Assembly: GCF_040361195.1 (NCBI RefSeq)
Contig: NZ_APNE01000021.1
DNA from: Salinisphaera hydrothermalis
Lineage (GTDB): Bacteria; Pseudomonadota; Gammaproteobacteria; Nevskiales; Salinisphaeraceae
Strand: one strand, 5' to 3'
Length of the DNA: 64,000 nt
Shown here: positions 1 through 8,498 of the stretch, in pieces
Numbering within the stretch: position 1 is the stretch's first letter
Layout: each line of letters begins with the position of its first letter
The notes under the pieces: generated by a model
The model's input: only the letters and a program-made list of their open reading frames with translations
Databases searched by the model: none
Told to the model about the DNA's origin: nothing
Position numbers and translations under genes: made by a program

Positions 1-1
1 G

Positions 2-829
2 TACATCCTGCCGCGCAGCCCACGCTGGCTTGCCAATAATCAACGACGCGACAAGGCGCGTGATGTACTCATGCGCCTGCGCCAGGATAAGGCGACCGTC
101 GACGCGGAAATGGCCCGCATCGACCAGAGCACCCAGCGCAGTGCCGTGGGCTGGCAGCTGTTCCGCGAGGACAGGAATTTTCGCCGCTCGGTCGGTCTGG
201 GCATGTTGTTGCAGTTCATGCAGCAGTTCACCGGGGCCAACGTGATTCTGTATTACGCCCCGCATATCCTGAAGATGGCCGGCTATAGCAGTTCCAGCGA
301 ACAAATGTGGGGCACCGTCCTCATCGGCCTCGTCATGACGCTGGCCACATTGATCGCTATTACTTTCGTCGATCGTGTCGGGCGCAAGCCGCTGCTATAT
401 ATCGGCTTCACCGTGATGGGCGCCTGTATGGTCCTGCTCGGCGTGCTCTATGCCATCGGTCTGCAGCACGACACGACGCTGCAATACGCCGCGCTCGGGT
501 TGCTGGCCACCTTCGTGATCAGCTATGCCATGTCGGCGGCGCCGATGGTGTGGATTCTGTGTTCCGAAATTCAGCCGCTCAAAGGCCGGGACTTCGGCGT
601 GGCCTGCTCGACCGTCACGAACTGGCTGTCCAACTTTGTGATCGGCGTGAGCTTCCTCAGCCTGCTGAACATGCTCGGCAATGCGAATACGTTCTGGCTG
701 TACGCCGCGCTCAATTTCCTGTTCATCGGATTCACGCTGGCCCTGATACCGGAAACCAAGAGCGTTTCGCTGGAACACATCGAAAACAACCTGTTCGCCG
801 GCAACCGCCTGCGAGCGCTCGGCGCCTGA
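2..829 (+). CDS. Sugar porter family MFS transporter, 3' part
   Basis: Inner-membrane sugar:proton symporter of the major facilitator superfamily; only the C-terminal part lies in the window because the gene runs in from the left edge. The frame is open from base 2 and begins with PRSPRWL, matching the sugar-porter signature PESPRWL at the end of TM6. Long hydrophobic segments follow, with VDRVGRKPL in the loop between TM8 and TM9 and PETKSVSLEHIE near the end, the usual PETKG-type motif after TM12. Family members such as XylE, GalP and AraE are about 460-490 residues, so the first six helices are probably missing to the left. Substrate cannot be told from this half; a pentose is possible, given the pentose pathway at the other end of the window, but that link is speculative. 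Confidence 0.85.
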   Translation, partial: YILPRSPRWLANNQRRDKARDVLMRLRQDKATVDAEMARIDQSTQRSAVGWQLFREDRNFRRSVGLGMLLQFMQQFTGANVILYYAPHILKMAGYSSSSEQMWGTVLIGLVMTLATLIAITFVDRVGRKPLLYIGFTVMGACMVLLGVLYAIGLQHDTTLQYAALGLLATFVISYAMSAAPMVWILCSEIQPLKGRDFGVACSTVTNWLSNFVIGVSFLSLLNMLGNANTFWLYAALNFLFIGFTLALIPETKSVSLEHIENNLFAGNRLRALGA

Positions 830-926
830 TCATCGCCCGAGCGGCCAGCGGTCGTGCGCGCGTAGGTTGAGGTGTGTCGTCGAACCTCGGGTGATAAGTC
901 ACGCAGATTAGGTTGCGCGCATTATT

Positions 927-963
927 ATAGGATTTAGCTATCTATTTTATTTCAATAATAGAT
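927..963 (+). promoter_or_regulatory. Candidate OxyR site and promoter of ahpC
   Basis: An AT-rich island in a GC-rich genome upstream of ahpC. It contains ATAG (927-930), seven bases, then CTAT (938-941), one perfect half of the OxyR consensus ATAG-N7-CTAT-N7-ATAG-N7-CTAT. The second half, at 949-963, is poor (ATTT and AGAT). A weak -10-like TAAACT lies at 965-970 with no good -35, as expected for an activator-dependent promoter. OxyR control of ahpCF is well known in gammaproteobacteria; here it is inferred. Confidence 0.4.
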
Positions 964-1033
964 TTAAACTTACGATCGATTGCCGGCAGAATACGACTTC
1001 CGTTTTAGTCCTTAAGTCTTAACAGGAGCAGAT

Positions 1034-1597
1034 ATGTCGCTGATCAATACGTTCGTGAAACCGTTCAAGGCCACCGCTTATCACAACGGTGAATTCGTCG
1101 AGGTTTCCGACGAGACGTTGAAGGGTCAGTGGTCGGTGCTGTGCTTCTACCCGGCCGACTTCACGTTCGTCTGCCCCACTGAGCTCGAGGACCTGGCCGA
1201 TCTCTACGACGAGTTCTCCTCGCGCGATGTCGAGGTCTATGGCATCTCCTGCGATACGCACTTCGCGCACAAGGCGTGGCACGACACCTCGGAAGCCATC
1301 AGCAAGGTCCAGTACCCGCTGATCGGCGACCCGACCGGCACCCTGGCGCGTAACTTCGAAGTGATGGTCGAGGACCAGGGCGTGGCCCTGCGCGGCACCT
1401 TCCTGATCAACCCGGAAGGCCAGATCAAGCTGTTCGAGGTGAACGACGAAGGCATCGGTCGCGACGCCAACGAGATGCTGCGCAAGGTTCGCGCGGCGCA
1501 GTACGTGGCCGCGCATCCGGACGAAGTGTGCCCGGCCAAGTGGAAGGAAGGCGAGGAAACGCTGAACCCGTCGCTGGATCTCGTCGGCAAGATCTAA
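1034..1597 (+). CDS. ahpC: Alkyl hydroperoxide reductase subunit C (2-Cys peroxiredoxin)
   Basis: Cytoplasmic peroxidase reducing H2O2 and organic hydroperoxides; the oxidised form is recycled by AhpF, encoded next. The protein has 187 residues, the length of E. coli AhpC. The peroxidatic cysteine is Cys47 in FTFVCPTELEDL and the resolving cysteine is Cys166 in DEVCPAKW, the AhpC/Prx1 arrangement. The C-terminus LDLVGKI is also typical. The start is supported by AGGAGC at about 1022-1027. It is the first gene of an ahpC-ahpF unit, with a hairpin between the two genes and a candidate OxyR half site upstream. Confidence 0.97.
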   Translation: MSLINTFVKPFKATAYHNGEFVEVSDETLKGQWSVLCFYPADFTFVCPTELEDLADLYDEFSSRDVEVYGISCDTHFAHKAWHDTSEAISKVQYPLIGDPTGTLARNFEVMVEDQGVALRGTFLINPEGQIKLFEVNDEGIGRDANEMLRKVRAAQYVAAHPDEVCPAKWKEGEETLNPSLDLVGKI

Positions 1598-1650
1598 CCG
1601 ACGCTTGTCGGGCCTGTTGAGGCTTCAAAAGGCCCAGGCACCTTCCCCAG

Positions 1651-1677
1651 ACGGCCGGCCCGCGAGCCGGCCGTTTT
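1651..1677 (+). terminator. Intercistronic hairpin between ahpC and ahpF
   Basis: A perfect 9-bp stem, ACGGCCGGC (1651-1659) and GCCGGCCGT (1666-1674), closes a 6-base loop and is followed by only TTT. It could act as a partial terminator or mRNA-stabilising hairpin giving more AhpC than AhpF. The short T run argues against full termination. Confidence 0.6.
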
Positions 1678-1700
1678 CGCATCAACGGAGCGTTTCTTCC

Positions 1701-3293
1701 ATGTTGGATGACAACATCAAGCAACAGCTGAGCGCGCATTTCGACAAGATCGCGCACGACATCGAGATCGTGGCCTCGGTGGACGACGGCAAGGGCTCGA
1801 CCGATATGCTGTCGATGCTCGAAGAACTGGCCGCCCTGTCGCCGAAGATCTCGCTGCACGAGTCGCGCGACGACAACGAGCGCAAACCCTCGTTCAACGT
1901 CAGCCGCGCCGGTGGCGACATGCACCTGCGCTTTGCCGGCATTCCGAGCGGGCACGAATTCACCTCGCTGGTTCTGGCGCTGCTGCAGGCCGGCGGCCAT
2001 CCGGTGAAGGCCAGCGACTCGGTGATCTCGCAGATCGAGAACCTCGACGGCGAGTTCCATTTCGAGACCTATATCTCGTTGTCGTGCCAGATCTGCCCGG
2101 ACGTGGTGCAGGCGATCAACGTGATGGCCGTGCTCAACCCCAACGTGCACGCCACCATGATCGACGGCGCGCATTTCCAGGATGAAGTCGAGGCCCGCGA
2201 TGTGATGGCGGTGCCCACGATCTTCCTGAACGGCGAGGCCTTCCACTCTGGCCGCATCAGCCTGGAAGAGATCGTTAACCGTATCGACGACAGCGCCGCC
2301 GAGCGCGATGCCGCCGAGATCAACGCCAAGGACCCGTTCGACGTGCTGGTGGTCGGCGGCGGCCCGGCCGGCGCTTCGGCCGCGATCTATGCCGCGCGCA
2401 AGGGCATTCGCACCGGCGTGGTGGCGGATCGCTTCGGTGGCCAGGTGCTGGACACCGCCGGCATCGAGAACTTCATTTCCGTGCCGGAAACCGAAGGTCC
2501 GAAGCTGGCCACTCAGCTCGAGCAGCATGTGTTGTCCTACGAAGTGGACATCATGAAGCCGCAGACCGCGGCCGAGCTGGTCCCGGGCGAGCTGTTCGAG
2601 ATCAAGCTGGCATCGGGCGCCACGCTGCAGTCGCGTTCGGTGATTCTGTCGACCGGTGCACGCTGGCGCCAGATGAACGTGCCCGGCGAGGCCGAATACC
2701 GTAATCGCGGCGTGGCGTATTGCCCGCACTGCGACGGGCCGCTGTACAAGGGCAAGCACGTGGCGGTGATCGGCGGCGGCAACTCCGGCGTCGAGGCGGC
2801 GATCGATCTGGCCGGCATCGTCTCGCATGTCACGTTGATCGAATTCGACGATCAGCTGCGCGCGGACGCCGTGCTGCAGAGCAAGCTGCGTAGCCTGGGC
2901 AACGTCACCATCATCACCAGCGCGCAGACCACCGAAGTGGTTGGCGACGGCAAGAAGGTCACCGGGCTGAAGTATCTCGATCGCACGAGCGACGAGATGC
3001 ACGACATCGCCCTGGAAGGCGTGTTCGTCCAGATCGGCCTGATCCCGAATACCGACTGGCTCAAGGGTGTGGTCGACCTCACCCCGCGTGGCGAGATCAT
3101 CACCGACGAACGCGGCCAGACGTCGCTGCCCGGCGTGTTTGCCGCCGGCGACGTGACCACCGTGCCGTACAAGCAGATCGTGATCGCCATGGGCGAAGGC
3201 GCGACCGCCTCGCTCGGCGCGTTCGATCATCTGATCCGCACGTCGGCGCCGGCGACCGAAGCCAACGAGACCGCGGCCACTGAGCCAGCCTAA
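1701..3293 (+). CDS. ahpF: Alkyl hydroperoxide reductase subunit F
   Basis: NADH-dependent flavoprotein disulfide reductase that re-reduces AhpC. The reading frame is open further upstream, but the ATG at 1701 (MLDDNIKQQL) gives 530 residues, close to E. coli AhpF (521). The N-terminal double-thioredoxin domain carries Cys129-x-x-Cys132 (SCQICPD). The C-terminal half is thioredoxin-reductase-like, with an FAD-binding GGGPAGASAA, the redox pair Cys341/Cys344 in CPHCDGP, an NADH-binding GGGNSGVEAA, and the second FAD motif GVFAAGDVT. Electrons should pass NADH to FAD to CPHC to the N-terminal CxxC to AhpC. It lies 103 bp after ahpC and ends just before a strong terminator. Confidence 0.97.
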   Translation: MLDDNIKQQLSAHFDKIAHDIEIVASVDDGKGSTDMLSMLEELAALSPKISLHESRDDNERKPSFNVSRAGGDMHLRFAGIPSGHEFTSLVLALLQAGGHPVKASDSVISQIENLDGEFHFETYISLSCQICPDVVQAINVMAVLNPNVHATMIDGAHFQDEVEARDVMAVPTIFLNGEAFHSGRISLEEIVNRIDDSAAERDAAEINAKDPFDVLVVGGGPAGASAAIYAARKGIRTGVVADRFGGQVLDTAGIENFISVPETEGPKLATQLEQHVLSYEVDIMKPQTAAELVPGELFEIKLASGATLQSRSVILSTGARWRQMNVPGEAEYRNRGVAYCPHCDGPLYKGKHVAVIGGGNSGVEAAIDLAGIVSHVTLIEFDDQLRADAVLQSKLRSLGNVTIITSAQTTEVVGDGKKVTGLKYLDRTSDEMHDIALEGVFVQIGLIPNTDWLKGVVDLTPRGEIITDERGQTSLPGVFAAGDVTTVPYKQIVIAMGEGATASLGAFDHLIRTSAPATEANETAATEPA

Positions 3294-3324
3294 TCGCCTC
3301 CCGGCCTGATAAGCCCCGAGCCGA

Positions 3325-3354
3325 GCGGCCCGCTATTGGCGGGCCGCTTTTTTT
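3325..3354 (+). terminator. Rho-independent terminator of ahpCF
   Basis: Perfect 9-bp stem GCGGCCCGC (3325-3333) / GCGGGCCGC (3339-3347), loop TATTG, then seven T residues. Confidence 0.93.
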
Positions 3355-3712
3355 GGCCCACGGATTTGCGGCACCGGCATACGCCAGAGGGCTGGGCAGG
3401 ACACGGCGTTCGTTCACGCCCTGTCGACCAGCGTGGGCTGTGGCCGGCCCAGTTCGCGAGCACGACGAGACCTCCCACGCCGGGGGCGCGTCCGTGGGTT
3501 ACCCGGCCAGAGTGAGCGACAGAAGCGACTCGCGCTGCAGCGCGAAGCCCAGGGTCGGCAATGGCGGGCGGCGCAAGACGTTTAGCCGCGCGTGTTCAGC
3601 ATCCCGGCCAGACTAAGCCGCGCATTCGTCTTGCGTCGGCCCCGGCCCGCCGGTAAGCCCCGGGCGCAGCCGCCCCGCGAATGCGCCATTCATTCTTTAG
3701 TCCGCGGTTGCC
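3355..3712. other. Gene-free interval with repeat fragments
   Basis: No convincing gene. It contains the repeat copy at 3527-3546 (listed separately) and a small inverted repeat GCAAGACG / CGTCTTGC (about 3573-3580 and 3629-3636). Any reading frames here lack recognisable domains. Confidence 0.5.
3527..3546. repeat. 20-bp repeat copy A with palindromic core
   Basis: GACTCGCGCTGCAGCGCGAA is identical to 16528-16547. The core TCGCGCTGCAGCGCGA is a perfect 16-bp palindrome. Flanks resemble each other more loosely over about 40 bp. The two intervals share no gene context, which points to a dispersed repeat. Confidence 0.65.
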
Positions 3713-4903
3713 TCAGGCAACATTCACGTCCTGCTCGGGCGTCCGCAGCGCCTGCTCGGGCACTTTGATCGTGACGGTCATGCCGTTATCGGTCTGGGTC
3801 TGTACCTCGGCATCGATACGCTCGCCAAGCAACGCGATCAGTTCGTGACCGTCGCCCTGCTCCGGCGTCGATTTCATGCCCTGCCCGTTGTCGGCGACCG
3901 TGATCGTGAGGTAGCCGGCATCGCGCCGCAGCCGAACGCGCACCGTCCCCTGCTCGCCTTGCTGAAAGGCATGTTTGCTGCTGTTGGCGATCAGCTCGTT
4001 GACAATCAGTGCCAACGGGATCGCACGATCGAGATCGGCGTGCGCCGGGGCGATGTCCGGCACGATGGTTACGTTACTCTCGTCGCTCGCATAGAACAGG
4101 TTGAGGTTCTCGCAGAGCTCTTCGAGATATTGCCCGAACTCGACAACCCGGGCACGACCGGACTGATACAGATGCTGATGCAAACGGCCAAGCGTGGTCA
4201 CGCGATTGCGCACCGCGCGAAAACGTTGTTGTGCCACCGGGTCGTCAAGCCGTGCCGTCTCGATGGACAGCAGGTTGCTCACGACCTGCAGATTGTTCTT
4301 CACTCGGTGATTGAGCTCGTCGAGCAGCGCTTCTTTCTCGCGCAGCAGGCCATCCTTCTCGCGAACCGCCTCCTCGAGCGCCGCTTCGGTCTGCGTCCGC
4401 TCGTAAGCCGATGCCAAGACGTTGGCCAGCGACTGCAGAAATGCGGCGTCGTCGGCGTCGAACACCCGATTGCGGGCCGACGTATCGGCCTCGAGTACGC
4501 CAAACGGCTTGCCCTTGCCCTGGATAATGACGTTGATGGCCTTGTCGACGCCGTGCTCGGCGAGCAACTCGGGCATACGAAAACGATCTTCATCCTGAAG
4601 ATGGTTGGCGATCACCGCCTGCCCGGTGTGTAACGCGTAACCGGCCGGCGAACCCAGCTCGCCGTCGATCGTGGTTTGGCCGACCACGCCTTCGCGCCAG
4701 CCGACACCGGCGTACACCAGCAGACGATTATCCTCGGGCTGATAGCGCAGGACCTTGGCCAGCCTGGAGTTGACGCCTTCGGCGGCGAGGCGGGCTGCCT
4801 CGTGCGCCAGAGCGGCCAGATCTCGGTTATCCAGCGCATACAGACCGAACTCTGAAATCAGCGATTGCTGACGCAGACGGTATTCAATGGCTTTGTTTGT
4901 CAT
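3713..4903 (-). CDS. GAF-domain sensor histidine kinase (HisKA_2 type)
   Basis: Probable soluble sensor kinase of 396 residues. Residues about 10-165 form a GAF-like domain (LRYQPEDNRLLVYAGVGW, then FGVLEADTSARNRVFDADDAAFLQSL). A short helical linker leads to the HisKA_2 dimerisation segment DELNHRVKNNLQVVSNLL, with His199 the likely phosphorylated residue. The C-terminal HATPase domain has an N-box LIVNELIANSSKHA and G-box VADNGQGM. No transmembrane segment is evident, so it should sense a cytoplasmic ligand or light through GAF. No response regulator is adjacent, so the partner is unknown. HisKA_2 kinases often act in general stress or light signalling; the role here is open. Confidence 0.85.
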   Translation of the reverse strand: MTNKAIEYRLRQQSLISEFGLYALDNRDLAALAHEAARLAAEGVNSRLAKVLRYQPEDNRLLVYAGVGWREGVVGQTTIDGELGSPAGYALHTGQAVIANHLQDEDRFRMPELLAEHGVDKAINVIIQGKGKPFGVLEADTSARNRVFDADDAAFLQSLANVLASAYERTQTEAALEEAVREKDGLLREKEALLDELNHRVKNNLQVVSNLLSIETARLDDPVAQQRFRAVRNRVTTLGRLHQHLYQSGRARVVEFGQYLEELCENLNLFYASDESNVTIVPDIAPAHADLDRAIPLALIVNELIANSSKHAFQQGEQGTVRVRLRRDAGYLTITVADNGQGMKSTPEQGDGHELIALLGERIDAEVQTQTDNGMTVTIKVPEQALRTPEQDVNVA

Positions 4904-5183
4904 GTCACAAAAACAGGCCGGGATTCGTGAAGGACAGGTTCGGGCCGGGCCAGCCTATAAATCATAGCGCATGATGACCGATTCGGCCGCACATCCGTGC
5001 ACGCACGCTGCAACGCGGGACCGCACCCGCCCCGCCAGCGCATGTTTCGTTAAACCCATACACATGCGGCCGGGCGCCCGAACAGCGGCCGCGCCGACAG
5101 CAACGCGACGCACGACGCCCCAAAACCGGTCATACGGGCTGTCAGCGCGCACGCCCCGACCGGTACCCGTCGCGGCTATCGTT

Positions 5184-5936
5184 TTACGGCGTACTGGCAA
5201 TCAAGCGGCTCGACGACGGCGCACCGCAATGCAGATATCGCGAGTGCTTGATCCATTTGGACTTGGGGTAGTACGCAAACACGTACTGGCCATCCTTGAG
5301 GCTATTGATCAGCGGTTTGACGATCGCCGGCCGGACGGCCGGACAGCCCAGGCTTCGGCCCAGCCGACCGACACGGTGAATGAACGCCGGGGTGGCATAG
5401 CTGGCGCCGTGGATGACGATCGCACGGCTATAGGCATTGCTGTTGATGCCCGGCTCCAGCCCCTTGAGCCGGAGCGCATAACCGTCATGGCCTTCATAGC
5501 TGTTGAGCGTGCGGAACAGGCCAAGGCTGGACTCGTGGCTGTCCGGCACGTTGGAGAAGCGCACGGCCTCGTTCGCGCCGCTGGCGCGGCCATGCGCCAC
5601 CCATTCCTTGAACAACAATCGCGGCCGGGACAGATCGAACACCCACAAGCGGCGCTCGGTCGAGGGCAGCGAATAATCGATTACGGCCAGTCGATCCGCG
5701 ACCGGTTGGCCGCGCCGCTCGGCGCAACTCATGGCCGAGGCCGCCAGAGCGAGCACCTTCGGATCGGCGCTCGGCGCCAGGCGTTCGAGCGTATCGGACA
5801 AACTGGCGGCATGCGCGGCACCCGCCAGCGCGCCCCAGCTTACCAACGCATACCCGAGGGTTTTGGGGACCGCCGGTCGCCGACCGGCGCGGGCAATAAT
5901 GGACGAAACAAGGCACGACAGCGGTTGGATCAGCAT
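5184..5936 (-). CDS. Murein L,D-transpeptidase catalytic-domain protein (YkuD_2 family)
   Basis: Exported cell-wall enzyme candidate. A signal sequence (TLGYALVSWGALAGAAHA then ASLSD) precedes a domain with VIHGASYATPAFI, then RSLGCPAVRP, where the histidine and cysteine match the YkuD-type SHGC active site in the form seen in PF13645. The family is usually annotated as murein L,D-transpeptidase catalytic domain; its reaction is less well characterised than for LdtA-F. The start is uncertain: ATG at 5936 gives 250 residues, while a GTG at 6005 would add 23 residues before the signal sequence. It is transcribed divergently from the LdtD-like gene at 6060, only about 120 bp away, so the two may share a control region. 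Confidence 0.78.
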   Translation of the reverse strand: MLIQPLSCLVSSIIARAGRRPAVPKTLGYALVSWGALAGAAHAASLSDTLERLAPSADPKVLALAASAMSCAERRGQPVADRLAVIDYSLPSTERRLWVFDLSRPRLLFKEWVAHGRASGANEAVRFSNVPDSHESSLGLFRTLNSYEGHDGYALRLKGLEPGINSNAYSRAIVIHGASYATPAFIHRVGRLGRSLGCPAVRPAIVKPLINSLKDGQYVFAYYPKSKWIKHSRYLHCGAPSSSRLIASTP

Positions 5937-6059
5937 CGTTCGCGGGCCCGTGTAGCCATGATGACGGCCCGGCGTATTGATTCCAATCAAGGTCCACCGC
6001 GGCACAAGCCGCCATTATCACCAAATAACGATCTGAGACAACCGCTTGGAGAAAACCGC

Positions 6060-7691
6060 GTGCGCGCACGACGCTATCTGGCAACACTCGGCATCGGTCT
6101 GTTGCTTTGCGCGACACTCGGTCCGGCCTGGGGCGACACCGGCCCTGACCCGGCGGTCGCACAACAGTTGCAGACGATGCTCGCGCAGACGCAATGGTCG
6201 AACGCGCCGGCCGACGCAAGCCTGGACCAGGTCCGGCGTTTCTACCAGACACGCGATTTTCGACCGGTGTGGAATCGACCCGACGCCGTGCCCGCGTTCG
6301 TGGCCGCACTCTACACGCTGGTCGACGACGGCCTCGAGCCGAGCGATTACGGCGCGGGCCGTATCGAGGCCGCCTATCGTCGCGCCTACGCGCCCGATGG
6401 CAATTCAGCGACCCGCGCCGCCTTCGATCTGGTCGCCACGCGGCTTTATCTAAGCGTGCTCGACGACCTGAACCGGGGCAAGGTCGACCCGGCGCTACTG
6501 GCCCCCGTATGGGGCTTGCCGGTCGAGCGATATCATCCCGATATGGCCGCGCTGTCGCGGTCGGTGGATACGCTCGACTTCGAGCACGCTTTTGCCATGG
6601 CGCGCCCGACCCACCCGACCTACCAGCGGTTGCGCGCCGCGCTCGCCCGCTATCGGGACATCCAGAATCGTGGCGGCTGGCCAGTGCTACCCGCCGCGGC
6701 CGGCACGCTACGCCCGGGCGATATCAACCCGGCCGTGCCTCTGCTGCGCCAGCGACTGGCCGCGGTCGACGATATTCCTACCCCGTCGGCCGCGCCCGAT
6801 GTATACGACGACGCACTCGCCGCCGCCGTGCGTCGCTTCCAGCGCGCGCATTACCTGAACGCCGATGCCGTGGTCGGGGCCCAGACCCGTGCGGCATTGA
6901 ACGTCGGCGTGGCCGCTCGTATCGACCAGATTCGCGTCAATCTCGAACGAGCGCGACTGCTCATGCATAACCTGCCGCGATCATTCGTGCTGGTGGATAT
7001 TGCCGGTTATCGACTCACGTATTACCGACCGGATGGGCAAGTCTGGCGCACGCGCATCGTGGTCGGTTTGCCGTATCGGCGCACGCCGTCATTGCGCTCG
7101 GAAATCACGCATCTGACCTTCAACCCGACGTGGACTGTTCCCGCGTCGATCACGTATCGCGAAATGCTGCCGCGCATCCGTCGCAGTCCCGGTTATCTGG
7201 CACGCGAACACCTGCGCGTGCTCTCGCCCTCGGGACACGTACTCAACCCCGCGGCGATCGATTGGTCGCAGCCACCGCCGATCGTGCTCCGACAGAGCGC
7301 CGGGCCGGACAATGCACTTGGTCGGGTGGTCTTTCGATTCCCGAATCCGTATACGGTTTATTTGCACGACACGCCGAGCCAGTCGCTATTCGACCAACCG
7401 CGCCGCGCGTTCAGCCACGGCTGCATGCGGGTCCAACACGCGCTCGAATTCGCTCGGCTTTTGCTCGACGATGCCCAGCACTGGAACGCCGCCGACATCG
7501 ACCGTGTCGTGGCCTCCGGCAAAACGACCCGCGTGAATCTCGTCCATCCGGTGCCAGTGATCGTGCACTACTGGACGGTCAATGTCGGCGCAGACGGGCG
7601 GCTGGCGTTCAAACCGGATATCTACGCCCGCGATCAGGCCCTGCTCGCCGCGCTCGACCAGCCGCTGGATCTGGTGCGCAATCTGCACTGA
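6060..7691 (+). CDS. L,D-transpeptidase, LdtD/YcbB type
   Basis: Periplasmic enzyme forming 3-3 cross-links in peptidoglycan. The frame is open far upstream, but GTG at 6060 with GGAG at 6048-6051 starts directly before a signal peptide (YLATLGIGLLLCATLGPAWGD), giving 543 residues, near the E. coli LdtD size of 615. A scaffold domain spans about residues 35-200 (LDQVRRFYQTRDFRPVWN), a PG_binding_1 repeat about 215-290 (AVRRFQRAHYLNADAVVGAQTRAALN) and a YkuD catalytic domain about 310-480. The active site is VYLHDTP followed by SHGCMRV. It is the architecture of LdtD. It is divergent from a second L,D-transpeptidase-like gene. Confidence 0.9.
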   Translation: MRARRYLATLGIGLLLCATLGPAWGDTGPDPAVAQQLQTMLAQTQWSNAPADASLDQVRRFYQTRDFRPVWNRPDAVPAFVAALYTLVDDGLEPSDYGAGRIEAAYRRAYAPDGNSATRAAFDLVATRLYLSVLDDLNRGKVDPALLAPVWGLPVERYHPDMAALSRSVDTLDFEHAFAMARPTHPTYQRLRAALARYRDIQNRGGWPVLPAAAGTLRPGDINPAVPLLRQRLAAVDDIPTPSAAPDVYDDALAAAVRRFQRAHYLNADAVVGAQTRAALNVGVAARIDQIRVNLERARLLMHNLPRSFVLVDIAGYRLTYYRPDGQVWRTRIVVGLPYRRTPSLRSEITHLTFNPTWTVPASITYREMLPRIRRSPGYLAREHLRVLSPSGHVLNPAAIDWSQPPPIVLRQSAGPDNALGRVVFRFPNPYTVYLHDTPSQSLFDQPRRAFSHGCMRVQHALEFARLLLDDAQHWNAADIDRVVASGKTTRVNLVHPVPVIVHYWTVNVGADGRLAFKPDIYARDQALLAALDQPLDLVRNLH

Positions 7692-8229
7692 TCCGGGCGT
7701 AACAAAACGTCCGCTGCGGCGGCGGGCCTCTTCATGCATCGAGGCGAATCGATCGAGGCCGGTTTCTACAAAAACACTGAGACGCCCATAGCGCACCAGA
7801 CCCTACAAGAACCGCTGGCGCACCCGACAGACGCTGCCCTATAGTGGGAATAAAGCGGTCTGCGGGAAAAACCCCGAACACGGGCCTCATAATCAAAAGG
7901 GGGGGCAGCCCGGGCCGACCGACGCTGATGGTGCAGGACAAATCCAAGCGACACCGCGCGCCATGCCGTGCGCCGAGCGAGCCGTGTCTTGGCGATACCG
8001 GCGGTGTGCCACGTGATGCCTCGCATCGAGCCGCCGTACTCACTTTGCTGCTCTGGATCACGGCGGTCGGGTCGCTGTTGTTCACCGTCTGGAATCTGTT
8101 CCACCAGCATATCGCTTTGGCGGCCGTCGAATTCGTCCTGGCCGGCTATGCCTTGATCCTGTTGTGGGCCACTCGTGGGCGGCCCGATCCCGGCTATTAC
8201 GCGCTGGGGTTTGTGGTACCGCTCGGCCC

Positions 8230-8498
8230 AGGGCCTGTTGCCGTTTCGTGCGAGTCCGCGACAAACGCTGTTGTGCGGCAAGACGAGGCGTAGTACGCGC
8301 CGTGCAGTCACTCTGCATAAGCGGGCTACAACGCTGGATTGCCGCACAACAGCGCTTGTCCCTTCGGGTTGGGCCGCAAATCGCGCCCGGCGGCGTTGCG
8401 AGTCTTGATCGTGACACGCCATGATCGGCGACTCGCGCCTTGCCGGACACGATTTGCGGACGCCAACGCGGCGCTCGCACGAAACGGCAACAGGCCCT
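8230..8498. mobile_element. 269-bp MITE-like element with terminal inverted repeats
   Basis: Bounded by a perfect 25-bp inverted repeat, 8230-8254 against 8474-8498 (outer end AGGGCCTGTTGCC). Inside are two further inverted repeats: 8260-8281 against 8339-8360 (21 of 22 pairs) and 8374-8404 against 8430-8459 (imperfect, about 30 bp). It contains no credible gene. A related right end lies at 12457-12529. No clear target duplication was found: the flanks CTCGGCCC and TGTGATCC do not repeat. Its position inside a GGDEF gene whose frame is restored by its removal makes insertion the best explanation. Confidence 0.85.

Noticed and set aside
1425..3230. A 601-codon open frame on the minus strand opposite ahpF
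   Set aside because: Antisense shadow in a GC-rich gene; composition is His/Arg/Gly-rich with no domain, while the opposite strand encodes a textbook AhpF.
4971..6059. Upstream extension of the LdtD-like gene to 4971
   Set aside because: Would overlap the oppositely oriented transpeptidase gene entirely; a signal peptide begins directly after GTG 6060 with a good ribosome site.
8225..8497. GGCCC on the left (8225-8229) and right (8493-8497) as a 5-bp target duplication of the insertion element
   Set aside because: It would place one copy inside the perfect inverted repeat, and removing the corresponding 268 bp breaks the reading frame, while the 269-bp removal restores it.
8230..8498. Self-splicing intron in the GGDEF gene
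   Set aside because: The segment has perfect DNA inverted ends and no recognisable group I or II core; a related fragment lies outside genes. A DNA insertion is the simpler view.
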